Shown one piece after another: positions 27,752 through 36,581 of a DNA stretch of 56,000 nt (position 1 is the first letter of the stretch; each line of letters starts with the position of its first letter). The stretch is taken from NCBI GenBank assembly GCA_938082445.1, contig CALLLL010000171.1, positions 1-56,000 on the forward strand, read 5' to 3'. A program made the translations under genes and the position numbers. Source of the stretch: an uncultured bacterium (GTDB lineage: Bacteria; Hydrogenedentota; Hydrogenedentia; Hydrogenedentales; GCA-2746185). Below the pieces are notes generated by a model that saw nothing but the letters and a program-made list of their open reading frames with translations, did not search any database and was not told where the DNA came from.

Positions 27752-28165
27752 ATGGCAACAGTATTAGTCATAGACGATGATAAAGCAATGCGCGATGTAT
27801 TGTTCGATATACTATCGCTCGATGGTTATGAAGTTATTCTCGCCGATGATGGGAACTTGGGGATAGAACGCTTTAACAACGATAAACCGGATTTGGTGAT
27901 CACAGACATTTTGATGCCCAAAATGGACGGTTTGGAAGTGGTGGAGCGGCTTAAAGAAATATCACCGGACAGTCCGGTGATAGTGGCTTCAGGGACTACG
28001 GACCTGAATTTAATTGAGGAAGCGGTGCATCAACATGCTAACCGCATACTTAAGAAGCCATTCGAAGTGGACCAATTGCTGGATTCAGTTGCTGAACTGA
28101 TAGGGGATGGCATGCATCGTCCAGAAAAATCATTTTCGCATCATCATTACCCCGTTGCGACCTAA
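27752..28165 (+). CDS. Single-domain response regulator (receiver), copy 1
   Basis: A 137-residue stand-alone receiver domain. The acidic pocket is DDD at 8-10, the phosphoacceptor is D52 in LVITDILMPKMDG, the switch residue is S80 in VIVASGTTD, and K102 lies in LKKPFE. There is no output domain; 15 extra residues at the C-terminus are His-rich (SFSHHHYPVAT). It probably acts by protein-protein contact (CheY-like or a phosphorelay intermediate). No histidine kinase is nearby. It is a close paralogue of the next gene. Confidence 0.93.
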   Translation: MATVLVIDDDKAMRDVLFDILSLDGYEVILADDGNLGIERFNNDKPDLVITDILMPKMDGLEVVERLKEISPDSPVIVASGTTDLNLIEEAVHQHANRILKKPFEVDQLLDSVAELIGDGMHRPEKSFSHHHYPVAT

Positions 28166-28268
28166 GACCATTATTTTCCTGCCCGATGCTCTAAGCCCTT
28201 GAAGCCTCACCATTAATCTCGTACCCTATAACCATATCATTTCGTGATGAATGGGAGTCCACCGTCGT

Positions 28269-28646
28269 ATGGCCAAAATATTAGTCATAGATGACGATAA
28301 AGAATTACGCAACATCCTGGCTGAAGTATTGACTATGGATGGACATGCCGTTACGGCTGCTGAGGATGGGTTCTCAGGCATCGAAAAATATCGCAGCCAG
28401 TCCCCCGAATTGGTCATTACTGATCTTAGCATGCCACGAGTCGATGGTCTTGAAGTTCTAAAGTCTCTCGCCGCTGATTTCGCGAATGTCCCCATCATAG
28501 TCATTACGGGCTCGAGTGATATCGAGACAATGAAAGAAGTGTTGAGTCTAAATGCCAACCGTATTCTACGTAAACCTTTTGAGGCAGACATGCTACTGGA
28601 TGCCGTTGGTTTGCTCACGGGCACCATCGATCCTACCGAGGAATAA
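28269..28646 (+). CDS. Single-domain response regulator (receiver), copy 2
   Basis: A 125-residue receiver with DDD at 8-10, phosphoacceptor D52 in LVITDLSMPRVDG, T80 in IIVITGSSD and K102 in LRKPFE. I start at ATG 28269 (MAKILVIDDD), which aligns exactly with copy 1 and has GGGAG 11 nt upstream. An in-frame ATG 18 nt earlier would overlap that site. It is 103 bp after copy 1 on the same strand and looks like a tandem duplication that has diverged outside the motifs. It is orphan, with no kinase or output domain in the window. Confidence 0.92.
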   Translation: MAKILVIDDDKELRNILAEVLTMDGHAVTAAEDGFSGIEKYRSQSPELVITDLSMPRVDGLEVLKSLAADFANVPIIVITGSSDIETMKEVLSLNANRILRKPFEADMLLDAVGLLTGTIDPTEE

Positions 28647-28655
28647 TCTCAACCA

Positions 28656-31600
28656 CTAGTGCTCATGGGGATCGATATGTGTGATGCCGGAAATATCCAG
28701 GGTGTCACCGGGGCCAATGTCCAAGACCCAAATATCCTGGTTGGGGCTAAATAGTGACTGATGTTTCTCATGATCCAGGAGTTTAATCTCGCCACCGTGA
28801 ATACCTTTGATCGGTGCTATATGCTTGAAGGTATTGTCGGATATATAGCGGCCGTCGTATACAGGGGCGAAAGCCATGCCTGTACCGGTGACCATTTCTT
28901 TTTTATCGTTGTGATACAGCATGATATGACCAATTTTGATGTCGTCTTCTAAAGTGAGCACCAAGCCCTCTTTACTCTTCTGGGCACTTGCAATCGTATG
29001 GGCTGTTCGCCGAAGACTATTGGTGAAAAATGCTGTACGTCCTGTGAGTGCATCCAAATTAACTTCACTAAAATCACCTTGAATAATAGCAAGGCCTGTT
29101 TCGGGCTTGAGTGAAATCACTTTTCCACCTATGCCAGGTTCAGGGTGGTCCATATCCAACTTAATACCCTTGCCAATGTCCTTGATGCCGATGCCCCCGT
29201 TTCCGGAAAACCAAATATCGCTCACTTCATTGTCTACATACCTCAATAGATTAAATGTGGATGCGGCACCCAAGGCAAGCGGGTGATACCAAAATGCTTC
29301 TTGATCTGATGGAGCCCCAGTATTTAAGGCAACAACATCCCGAACAAGTTTTCCATCTATATTGATCCAAGAGATTTCTAGAATTCGCCCTTTTCCCTTG
29401 GTGGGTTGATGAATCTTTACATCGCGAATTTTTGGTTTGTCCGTAAAGGGCTCAATGACTGATACGAAGGTTGAGTCTAAATTTTCACCTTGTTCACGGG
29501 CGATATGGTACTTCAATAACTCCTTGAATTTTACTGGGGATACTTGTGCATTGGCCAGTACATTATCTGAGGCCGGGTCGGGATAGTGAATGCGCAATTT
29601 GGCTTTTGGATCGCGCTCATGAGTCCATTCACCAATGAACGTTCCTTTTTGTAATCGTTGAACTTGAGTCAGATGTTGGAATCCGGAACCCTTATAATTG
29701 GTGTAGCTACCAGTGAATCCTTCTTTAGCTAACGTTGGGTTGTCGTATATATACCCCAATGGAACATCTTCGCCTGCCAAGGTGCCTTTTGCAGGGTCAC
29801 TCCAAGTTCCCCCAATGATATCGAAGGTGCCGGTGGGGCCGTGGAGACTGTAATCGTGTTGAGTGCCGCCTTTGGCCGTGAAACAATCGATGACATAGGA
29901 TTGCTCTGTATCAAAATCAATCATCATCATTCGACGTCGATACTCGGTGCTGGAGTCATAGGTTTTAGCGGCATCTATATCGAGTGCACGCGCAATCCCT
30001 TTATCTACGAATTGGTGAACTTGTCCAGGGTGATTATTGGCCTGCATAGATGCATCCACGGTGAGGGTGTTGTGGGCGATAGTATTTTTGCTCCAAGTGA
30101 AAATACCGGGAACATATGCGTTCATGAAATCGGGATATCCGGTATCGGGCATCATCACTTTATTGTTGGCAAATAACTCAAAGCTAAGGCGGTCCATGTG
30201 TCCATGTCCGCCTTTGTATCCATAATACAAAGCCAATGAAACTGTATCGCTTGGATTGTTTAATATCGCCATGCCGTAACCGTCCATCAAACGAGACTTC
30301 GCGGTTGTGGTCTTTATTTTCTTGGCTTCTATGGGTGGGTGAATCAAACTTTCAAAATTTGAAAATGATTTCTCACCAACCACGCCAAAAGATTGCAAGT
30401 GCGCTAAGAAACGTGGGTCCTTATAAGCGCGCCACGCCGATTGATATACAAAAGGGTTACGTCCAACCATGCCGCCGTATATGCCACCGCTATCTCCCAG
30501 TGAAGGGGTGTACTGATTGATGTTAACGATATCCAGCACAGAATCGTATAAACGCCGCATTTTAGGAAGGGCGTAGACGTCATAGCCTGCACGCTTAAGT
30601 GTCTCGGCAACAATGGTAATGTTTACAACCCAAGAAAAATTATAGCCGGGTGAAGTTTCGTAGGGTGTTCCATCGCGATAGACAAGGTTGTAGAGTGCAT
30701 AGTTTAGACCGGTCATACGATAGTTGTTGCCTGCATTGTTAAGCAAACCATCAAACCAAGTATCCTGCTCACCGTATTGGCGGGCGAGGCCTGCATACAC
30801 CAAAGCCTTTTGGTGCATGCCAAAATTGCCGCGTACTTTACCGTTGAAATAACTGCGGATGCCTTCTTCCAACAAATTTGCTTCAATATTTGCGCGAACC
30901 TCTTCGCTACTCTTGCCTGGAACACTGTGATCATCAATGCCGTCCCACACATAGTCATAGGCCTCTGCCAGCATAGTCAGGTTGCCCGTGGCCCAAATCC
31001 AGTTGACAATCTTACCTTCATAACGGCTTCCATTGGCAGCTTGCTTGGCTCCATATCGGGACTGTGGGTGGTAATCCATATTGGGATAGACTTCTGCAAA
31101 TCGATCGAGCAGTACAGCCGCTTTTTGCGCGTACTTTTTGTCTCCTGTAAGGATGTATGCTCTGCCTAAATAGTGTGCAGCCGGGATTACATGATTGCGA
31201 AGTATCCAGTGATTCGCATACGCTACAAACCAATACCGTTCACCGTTTTCGTCTACCCAGCCACGTCCGTCATCGGCATAATCGCCAGTCAATAAGCTTC
31301 GATCTTCAAAACCGGAATCATAAAAAGCTTTATAGTCATTACTCGGATAAGTGCTTCCATCCACCGGGCAAGTAACTTTAAATGGTTTCTTTGGGTCCAA
31401 TTTCCAAGGATATGTGCCCCCTTCATCATAAATCTTCTTGCCGCATTGAGGACACCCTGCAGTACCTACATTAAATGCGCGCGTGACATCGCCCGTGGGT
31501 ACCAATGCGCGCAAGTCAGCATCATCCCAGGCGACCCAGTTATCTGCACGCGAAATAATTTTTGACGCAATACCTTTGGCCGTTTTGAATCGCTCAACGT

Positions 31601-31769
31601 TTGAGCGCATAGTCGCAATTTCATCATCGGTAATCAGCATGCGCTTGTCTTTAAGCGGATACTTTGTGGTATACACCTTTGGCTCAAGGAGCTCTGCGTA
31701 GGCAGAAGGAACTAAGAGAGCCAAGGCGCAATACAATGATGATATAGCTAAGCGACGGTAAAAAGACAT
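28656..31769 (-). CDS. Secreted heparinase II/III-family polysaccharide lyase-like protein
   Basis: A 1037-residue exported protein (signal ends at about VPSAYA). A Cys-rich knuckle follows (GCPQCGKKIYDEGG and later TCPVDGSTYPSND) and then an (alpha/alpha) toroid (about 170-480), including ANHWILRNHVIPAAHYLGRAY (core HWILRNHVIPAAHYLG). The heparinase II/III beta-sandwich region carries GYKGGHGHMDRLSFELFANN (GGHGHMDRLSFEL) and NTIAHNTLTVD, with the expected His residues. These enzymes cleave uronic-acid-containing polysaccharides such as heparin, heparan or alginate; the substrate cannot be told. A TTGTCA-N17-TTTAAT promoter lies just upstream. The adjacent DUF1080 gene suggests joint glycan breakdown. 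Confidence 0.92.
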   Translation of the reverse strand: MSFYRRLAISSLYCALALLVPSAYAELLEPKVYTTKYPLKDKRMLITDDEIATMRSNVERFKTAKGIASKIISRADNWVAWDDADLRALVPTGDVTRAFNVGTAGCPQCGKKIYDEGGTYPWKLDPKKPFKVTCPVDGSTYPSNDYKAFYDSGFEDRSLLTGDYADDGRGWVDENGERYWFVAYANHWILRNHVIPAAHYLGRAYILTGDKKYAQKAAVLLDRFAEVYPNMDYHPQSRYGAKQAANGSRYEGKIVNWIWATGNLTMLAEAYDYVWDGIDDHSVPGKSSEEVRANIEANLLEEGIRSYFNGKVRGNFGMHQKALVYAGLARQYGEQDTWFDGLLNNAGNNYRMTGLNYALYNLVYRDGTPYETSPGYNFSWVVNITIVAETLKRAGYDVYALPKMRRLYDSVLDIVNINQYTPSLGDSGGIYGGMVGRNPFVYQSAWRAYKDPRFLAHLQSFGVVGEKSFSNFESLIHPPIEAKKIKTTTAKSRLMDGYGMAILNNPSDTVSLALYYGYKGGHGHMDRLSFELFANNKVMMPDTGYPDFMNAYVPGIFTWSKNTIAHNTLTVDASMQANNHPGQVHQFVDKGIARALDIDAAKTYDSSTEYRRRMMMIDFDTEQSYVIDCFTAKGGTQHDYSLHGPTGTFDIIGGTWSDPAKGTLAGEDVPLGYIYDNPTLAKEGFTGSYTNYKGSGFQHLTQVQRLQKGTFIGEWTHERDPKAKLRIHYPDPASDNVLANAQVSPVKFKELLKYHIAREQGENLDSTFVSVIEPFTDKPKIRDVKIHQPTKGKGRILEISWINIDGKLVRDVVALNTGAPSDQEAFWYHPLALGAASTFNLLRYVDNEVSDIWFSGNGGIGIKDIGKGIKLDMDHPEPGIGGKVISLKPETGLAIIQGDFSEVNLDALTGRTAFFTNSLRRTAHTIASAQKSKEGLVLTLEDDIKIGHIMLYHNDKKEMVTGTGMAFAPVYDGRYISDNTFKHIAPIKGIHGGEIKLLDHEKHQSLFSPNQDIWVLDIGPGDTLDISGITHIDPHEH

Positions 31770-31804
31770 GTTGGTTTCCTTTGAATCGGATCGGGTAAAA
31801 ATCG

Positions 31805-31833
31805 ATTAAACCAAAATGTGCCTGTGATGACAA
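31805..31833 (-). promoter_or_regulatory. Candidate promoter of the heparinase-like gene
   Basis: Minus-strand TTGTCA (31828-31833), a 17-bp spacer, then TTTAAT (31805-31810). It lies between the DUF1080 gene and the lyase gene, giving a leader of about 30 nt. Confidence 0.45.
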
Positions 31834-31858
31834 CTGTAAGCTTTGTGCGATCCTGACC

Positions 31859-33157
31859 TTAGGGCAGTTCTTTAATGCGAATATGGCGGAAAGTCACTTC
31901 GTCATTGTGGTCCTGTAGTTTGATGAACCCTTTTTTAAGACGAGGTATAAGCTTCTCATGGTCTTGTATATTCACGTCCTGCACCACTGTTCCATTAATT
32001 GTTACACGAATGTGATCGCCGTTTGCATAAATCTCATACGTGTTCCAATCGCCAATAGGGTTAGTCGGATTTGAAGTCGCCGCCAACACATCATAAATGG
32101 AACCAGACGAATTCTTGTTCGGTGCTTCACCCGGGTCGCCAAAGACTTGAATTTCCATACCCAGCGCCGATTCCCGATTCACCCGCGGGGCGCGAATAAA
32201 TACACCGCTGTTGCCATGACGACGTTGTAATTTCCACTCCAATCGTAATATAAAATTGCCATAGCGTTTGCGTGATTGGACTCTGCGCCCACCTTTACCA
32301 TTCCAGCTGATGCCGCCCCAATGTTCGATGAAACCATCCTTCTTATCACCCATAACAGTCCAATTGCTCATATCGTTACGATAAAAAAGGGTATAAAACC
32401 CTTCGTCGATTTCAGCTTGAGTAAGCCCCTCTGTGGTTGGTGTCCATTTTTCAAATTCGAGGGGGACTGCATTTAATGCATCATAATAATCAAGTAGTTC
32501 ACAACTGTCGAATTCCAATGAATTAAAATGAGCCCCTCGTTCCTTGGGTACGCCACCTATCATCATCGCAGGGCGTCCAGCACGTTTAGAATGTTCATTG
32601 ATAATCGCATCTACATCGCCTCCATGAGGAGAAACGACCGTTAACTGAGGAGCAATTTCTTTAAATGCAGCGACCAATTCAGCGCTTTTGGGGCCATCAA
32701 TCCAGTACAGAATACTGGATTGACCTTTTAAAACCTCAGCGGCAGTCTTTACAGCAGCCAAACGAGTTTCGTGATCTCTTTCCCCAAAATCGGTTAACAC
32801 CCTACAAAAAAGTTTAGACCAGCAATAACTAGATTCTTTCTTCAAAAGCTCTATAGAATTCAATGCTGCCGAGTCAAAGGTCTTTCCATCCGGACTGATG
32901 CCTTTGAGTTCAAAACCCAAAGTGTCACCGCCAATATTGGCGATGCCTGCAAGGGCAGATGCGATATCCATGCGTGCAACACCGATTTCACCCAAACCAT
33001 ACAACATAATAACGTTGTACGGTTCCGGAGAACCCCCCTTATAGATTTCTCCACCTTTTACTGTGACACGGCGGTTCTTGGGGTCCTTTTCCAAGGCCTG
33101 TGCGCCAGTTGATACCAAAATAAGTGTGATACATAAAGCATTCAGCAACGTTTTCAT
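31859..33157 (-). CDS. Secreted two-domain protein: unrecognised N-terminal domain + DUF1080
   Basis: I start at ATG 33157 (MKTLLNALCITL) because GAAGGA precedes it and a signal peptide begins there; the frame runs 84 nt further upstream without hydrophobic leader. The C-terminal 200 residues are DUF1080: LFYRNDMSNWTVMG, LRLEWKLQRRHGNSGVFIRAP, GDWNTYEIYANGDHIRVTING and GFIKLQDHNDEVTFRHIRI. The N-terminal 220 residues (VRMDIASALAGIANIGGDT-like region, then WIDGPKSAELVAAFKEIAP and VVSPHGGDVDAII) match no family I know; they read like an alpha/beta domain. It lies upstream of the heparinase-like gene on the same strand. Confidence 0.87.
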   Translation of the reverse strand: MKTLLNALCITLILVSTGAQALEKDPKNRRVTVKGGEIYKGGSPEPYNVIMLYGLGEIGVARMDIASALAGIANIGGDTLGFELKGISPDGKTFDSAALNSIELLKKESSYCWSKLFCRVLTDFGERDHETRLAAVKTAAEVLKGQSSILYWIDGPKSAELVAAFKEIAPQLTVVSPHGGDVDAIINEHSKRAGRPAMMIGGVPKERGAHFNSLEFDSCELLDYYDALNAVPLEFEKWTPTTEGLTQAEIDEGFYTLFYRNDMSNWTVMGDKKDGFIEHWGGISWNGKGGRRVQSRKRYGNFILRLEWKLQRRHGNSGVFIRAPRVNRESALGMEIQVFGDPGEAPNKNSSGSIYDVLAATSNPTNPIGDWNTYEIYANGDHIRVTINGTVVQDVNIQDHEKLIPRLKKGFIKLQDHNDEVTFRHIRIKELP

Positions 33158-33269
33158 GTACAATTCCTTCAGTATTTCTTGCAAAATAGGGTGCGTATAG
33201 ACAATCATAATAGGATAGTTCACAACATCCCCACAAAACAAGACCTATTGATGAGAAGGAATTTACATA

Positions 33270-34199
33270 ATGCGCTTTTTGACCACTGCCTCGGCCTGTG
33301 TCTTGGCCCTTTCCTTAATGATGACAGGAGAATCCATGGCTGAATCCAGTAAAACTGAGGTGATCGCCCACCGTGGAGCGAGCTATTATGCCCCTGAAAA
33401 TACGCTTTCTGCCTTCCGTCTGGCCGATGAGATGGATGCTGAGTTCTTCGAATTGGATTGTACGCTAAGCTCCGATGGTGAAGTCATTGTGATTCACGAC
33501 AACACCTTGGACCGTACGACGCCCTTAAAAGGGAAAGTCATTGAGACTCCAGCACTGACGATCCTGAATACGGAAGCAGGTGCTTGGTTTGATAAGAAGT
33601 TTCGCGGGGAACCAGTCCCCACCTTGGATCAAACACTTAACTACGCCAAAGACACCATTGGTGTCTACATTGAAATCAAAGATTCAGACGAAAAAGACGG
33701 TGCTCTGTTGGCCACACTGCTGAAGTATGGTCATGAGAAGAAAGGCCTGTTGCCTGATCATAAAGATTTCGTGCTCAAAACCATCGAAGCGAACGGAACT
33801 GCAAATCTCGAACTTACACGTAAAGTGATTGAAGCGGTTCGCGAACGCGATATGGAAGACGAAGTGGTCATACAATCCTTCTCTCCTGTAGTTTGTGCTG
33901 TAGCCATGATTGAAGCACCGGAAATTCGCACAGAGTTGCTGGCGGGGGCCAGTAGCGACAACCCTCAAATCTGGAAAGATTACTTAGCTTGGGGCGATTA
34001 CTTAAATACGCCCGGGTTTAATTGCAGTAAGCACTCTGTAACGGCTGAATTGGTCGCCAAATTGCACAAGCAAGGACGCACCAATGCTGTATGGACCGTC
34101 AATGATCGAAAGACTATGGAAAAATTAATTCGCTTCGGTACAGACCGAATCATTACCGATCGCCCAGACTTATGTCGTGAAGTGATCGAAGGCAAGTAA
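33270..34199 (+). CDS. Secreted glycerophosphodiester phosphodiesterase
   Basis: A 309-residue GDPD with signal peptide (cleavage near SMAES). The TIM-barrel motifs are VIAHRGASYYAPENTLSAF, FFELDCTLSSDGEVIVIHDNTLDRTT (core ELDCTLSSDGEVIVIHD), YIEIKDSD and AVWTVNDRKTMEKLI. The catalytic His pair (HRG and HDNTLDR) and metal-binding Glu/Asp are present. It releases glycerol-3-phosphate from glycerophosphodiesters in the periplasm. It opens a ten-gene plus-strand run and is 18 bp before the sugar-nucleotide dehydratase. Confidence 0.94.
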   Translation: MRFLTTASACVLALSLMMTGESMAESSKTEVIAHRGASYYAPENTLSAFRLADEMDAEFFELDCTLSSDGEVIVIHDNTLDRTTPLKGKVIETPALTILNTEAGAWFDKKFRGEPVPTLDQTLNYAKDTIGVYIEIKDSDEKDGALLATLLKYGHEKKGLLPDHKDFVLKTIEANGTANLELTRKVIEAVRERDMEDEVVIQSFSPVVCAVAMIEAPEIRTELLAGASSDNPQIWKDYLAWGDYLNTPGFNCSKHSVTAELVAKLHKQGRTNAVWTVNDRKTMEKLIRFGTDRIITDRPDLCREVIEGK

Positions 34200-34217
34200 C
34201 AAACTGGTGGAGAGACC

Positions 34218-35225
34218 ATGAAGAAAATAGTTGTAACCGGTGGAGCCGGATTTATTGGGTCAGCGTTTGTGCGTTATTCATTACGTACCTATCCTGATCT
34301 GCATGTTGTAACCTTCGATAAATTGACTTATGCCGGCAACCTCGAAAATTTGCGTGACGTGGATGAATCTCGCCATACCTATATTCAAGGGGATATTGCC
34401 GACTATGATGCGATTCATGGGGCGATGGAAGGGTGCGATGCCATTGTGAACTTCGCAGCAGACACCCATGTAGACCGTAGTATTTTAGGTGCAACGGATT
34501 TCATCTCGACCAATGTGACTGGAGTATACAATATTCTTGAAGCGGCCAAGGCTTTGAATACAGAGCGTGTGCTGCTTGTGTCCACGGATGAAATCTACGG
34601 CAGTATAGCTGAAGGTTCTTTTGTTGAAACTGACCCGCAAGAACCCAAGAACCCTTATTCAGCTAGTAAGGCCGGAGGTGAATTGATTGCGCTTGCGCAT
34701 CATAATACCTTTGGTACCCCGGTCATGATTACACGTGGTTCAAACACCTACGGGCCGTATCAGTACCCTGAAAAGATTATGCCCCTTTTTATTACCAATT
34801 TGGCCGACGACGAAAAAGTGCCGTTGTATAGCGGCGGTGAAAACAATGTGCGTGATTGGCTGTATGTGGATGACCATGCATCCGGAATTGACACGGCTTT
34901 GCGTCATGGTAGTCCCGGCGAAGTGTACAATGTTGCCGGCGACAACGAACGTGAAAATATCGTATTGACCAATCGAATTCTTGAATTGTGCGGAAAAGAT
35001 GATTCTTCTATACAGCTTGTCAAAGATCGCCCTGGGCATGACTTCCGTTATTCCATCGATGCGAGTAAACTTCACGCACTCGGTTGGAAACCCCAAATGG
35101 ACTGGGATAAAGGTATTGAAGAAACCGTTGCCTGGTATCAGGACAATGAAGCCTGGTGGCGTCCCATTAAAAACGGTGAATTCAAAGAATACTACAAACG
35201 TCAATACGCCAACCGCGAAGTGTAA
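34218..35225 (+). CDS. rfbB: dTDP-glucose 4,6-dehydratase
   Basis: An extended SDR that converts dTDP-glucose to the 4-keto-6-deoxy sugar. NAD-binding GGAGFIG is at 8-14. TFDKLTYAGNLENL is the RmlB hallmark. The active site is STDEIYGS (122-129) with YSASK (Y147, K151). NTYGPYQYPEKIMPLFI and VRDWLYVDDH complete the family pattern. At 335 residues the length is normal. No rmlA, rmlC or rmlD gene is adjacent, so the product may be converted by the epimerase at 36.6 kb or by distant enzymes. The gene is part of the surface-glycan run. Confidence 0.94.
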   Translation: MKKIVVTGGAGFIGSAFVRYSLRTYPDLHVVTFDKLTYAGNLENLRDVDESRHTYIQGDIADYDAIHGAMEGCDAIVNFAADTHVDRSILGATDFISTNVTGVYNILEAAKALNTERVLLVSTDEIYGSIAEGSFVETDPQEPKNPYSASKAGGELIALAHHNTFGTPVMITRGSNTYGPYQYPEKIMPLFITNLADDEKVPLYSGGENNVRDWLYVDDHASGIDTALRHGSPGEVYNVAGDNERENIVLTNRILELCGKDDSSIQLVKDRPGHDFRYSIDASKLHALGWKPQMDWDKGIEETVAWYQDNEAWWRPIKNGEFKEYYKRQYANREV

Positions 35226-35249
35226 GTGGTATAGGATGACCTTTTGGGC

Positions 35250-36581
35250 ATGAGTAAGAAAAAGAAAAAGGTCAATACACCAAAACCGCCCAAGCCCTCG
35301 CGTGTGGTGAATGGAATTTATGGCCTACTGTTATTCGCTCTTGCAGCTATCCCTGTGTGCATCACGGAGATGCTGGATAAAGGCGAGGATAAGTGGTTTT
35401 TAATTCGAACGGTGGGGCCCTTGCTGGCAGTGTTGTTGGCTCTCTATTGCCTGACCAAACCCTTGAAGCTTCGTCGCCTGGATCCCTTGGCAGTGTGTAG
35501 CATTGGTTGGATAGGAGTAATGCTTCTTTCCATGATTGATGCTCATAACTTGGGTGTCTCCCTAGTGGTACTGACCCGCCAAATAGGCTTATTGGGGTTC
35601 TTTTTTGTGGTACGGTATTTTGCCTTACAGCGTTCAGATATCCTCACGATGAACATTCTATATGTACTTGTATTCATGGTATTCCTTACTGCTGTCTATG
35701 GAGTGTTCCAACATTTTGGCTACGACTACATTGATTGGGAAATTAACTATGAAGTGCCTATAGATCGCGGTGTGTCATTCATGGGGCATGCAACTTTTGC
35801 GGCCTCATTGTTAATCATGTTTCTGCCTATTGCTTTTTGTTTGGCATTAAGCACCCCCTCGAAAATGATTCGTGTTGGACTATTTGTGGCATGCCTAACC
35901 ATGTTATACCACCTCTCCTTTAGTGGGGCGCGTGTGGCAACGGTTGCTTTATTCCTAAGTGCAGGGATTGGGATATGTGTGTGGATTTTTACCAAACTAC
36001 GCGATTCGGAAGCCGAAAATATTGGGAGCATTCGCCGCACAGCCGTAGTGGCTTTAGTGATTTGTGCAGTCATGGGAAGCGGTTTTGCCTATCATGCTTG
36101 GCAGTTGAAAGGTAGTGATTTGTTCGGTTTGACCGAGGGCGGTATGGCTCAACGAATTTATGCTTGGGACACTGCCAATCGAATGTTTCAGGCTAACCCA
36201 TTCAATGGTGTGGGCGTGGGCCACTATGAAATTATTAGTCCTGAATATTGGAATGTGGTGGAGTCCAGTCGCTTTGTGCAATTTCAGCGTATGCTCTATC
36301 AACCCCATAATGACTATCTGGAAGCAGCCGCTGAAATGGGGATTCTTGGAGTGATGTGTTTACTGGCACTTGTGACTTTTGCACTCACCCAATCCTTTGC
36401 CTTAATTACGAAGTATAATCTTCTGGCTATTGGAATGTTTACTGGAATATTAGCGAGTTGTGTAGACTCCTTCTTTATTTTTGCATGGCAAACAGCCGAA
36501 CCCGGTTTGTATTTCTGGACTTTACTCGGCATCGTCAGTGGGTTATATGCCCGTGCGCAAGAGGAGGCCGTTGATGGCTAA
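35250..36581 (+). CDS. O-antigen ligase/polymerase-like polytopic membrane protein
   Basis: A 443-residue protein with a basic N-terminus (MSKKKKKVNTPK) and about eleven hydrophobic segments. The pattern SFSGARVATVALFLSAG, a loop ending AWDTANRMFQANPFNGVGVG and HNDYLEAAAEMGILGVM is the Wzy_C/O-antigen-ligase signature (NPFxGVGxG and HNDYLE). It joins or polymerises undecaprenyl-linked glycan on the periplasmic face. Whether it is ligase or polymerase cannot be decided. Start uncertainty: ATG 35250 is used, but an in-frame TTG at 35244 has better spacing (7 nt) from AGGA. It overlaps the next gene by 8 bp. Confidence 0.88.
   Translation: MSKKKKKVNTPKPPKPSRVVNGIYGLLLFALAAIPVCITEMLDKGEDKWFLIRTVGPLLAVLLALYCLTKPLKLRRLDPLAVCSIGWIGVMLLSMIDAHNLGVSLVVLTRQIGLLGFFFVVRYFALQRSDILTMNILYVLVFMVFLTAVYGVFQHFGYDYIDWEINYEVPIDRGVSFMGHATFAASLLIMFLPIAFCLALSTPSKMIRVGLFVACLTMLYHLSFSGARVATVALFLSAGIGICVWIFTKLRDSEAENIGSIRRTAVVALVICAVMGSGFAYHAWQLKGSDLFGLTEGGMAQRIYAWDTANRMFQANPFNGVGVGHYEIISPEYWNVVESSRFVQFQRMLYQPHNDYLEAAAEMGILGVMCLLALVTFALTQSFALITKYNLLAIGMFTGILASCVDSFFIFAWQTAEPGLYFWTLLGIVSGLYARAQEEAVDG

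Noticed and set aside
28226-28627. A 133-codon open frame opposite the second response regulator
   Set aside because: Antisense shadow of a receiver domain with intact motifs.
34740-35204. A 154-codon open frame opposite rfbB
   Set aside because: The opposite strand encodes plain RmlB motifs; this frame has none.
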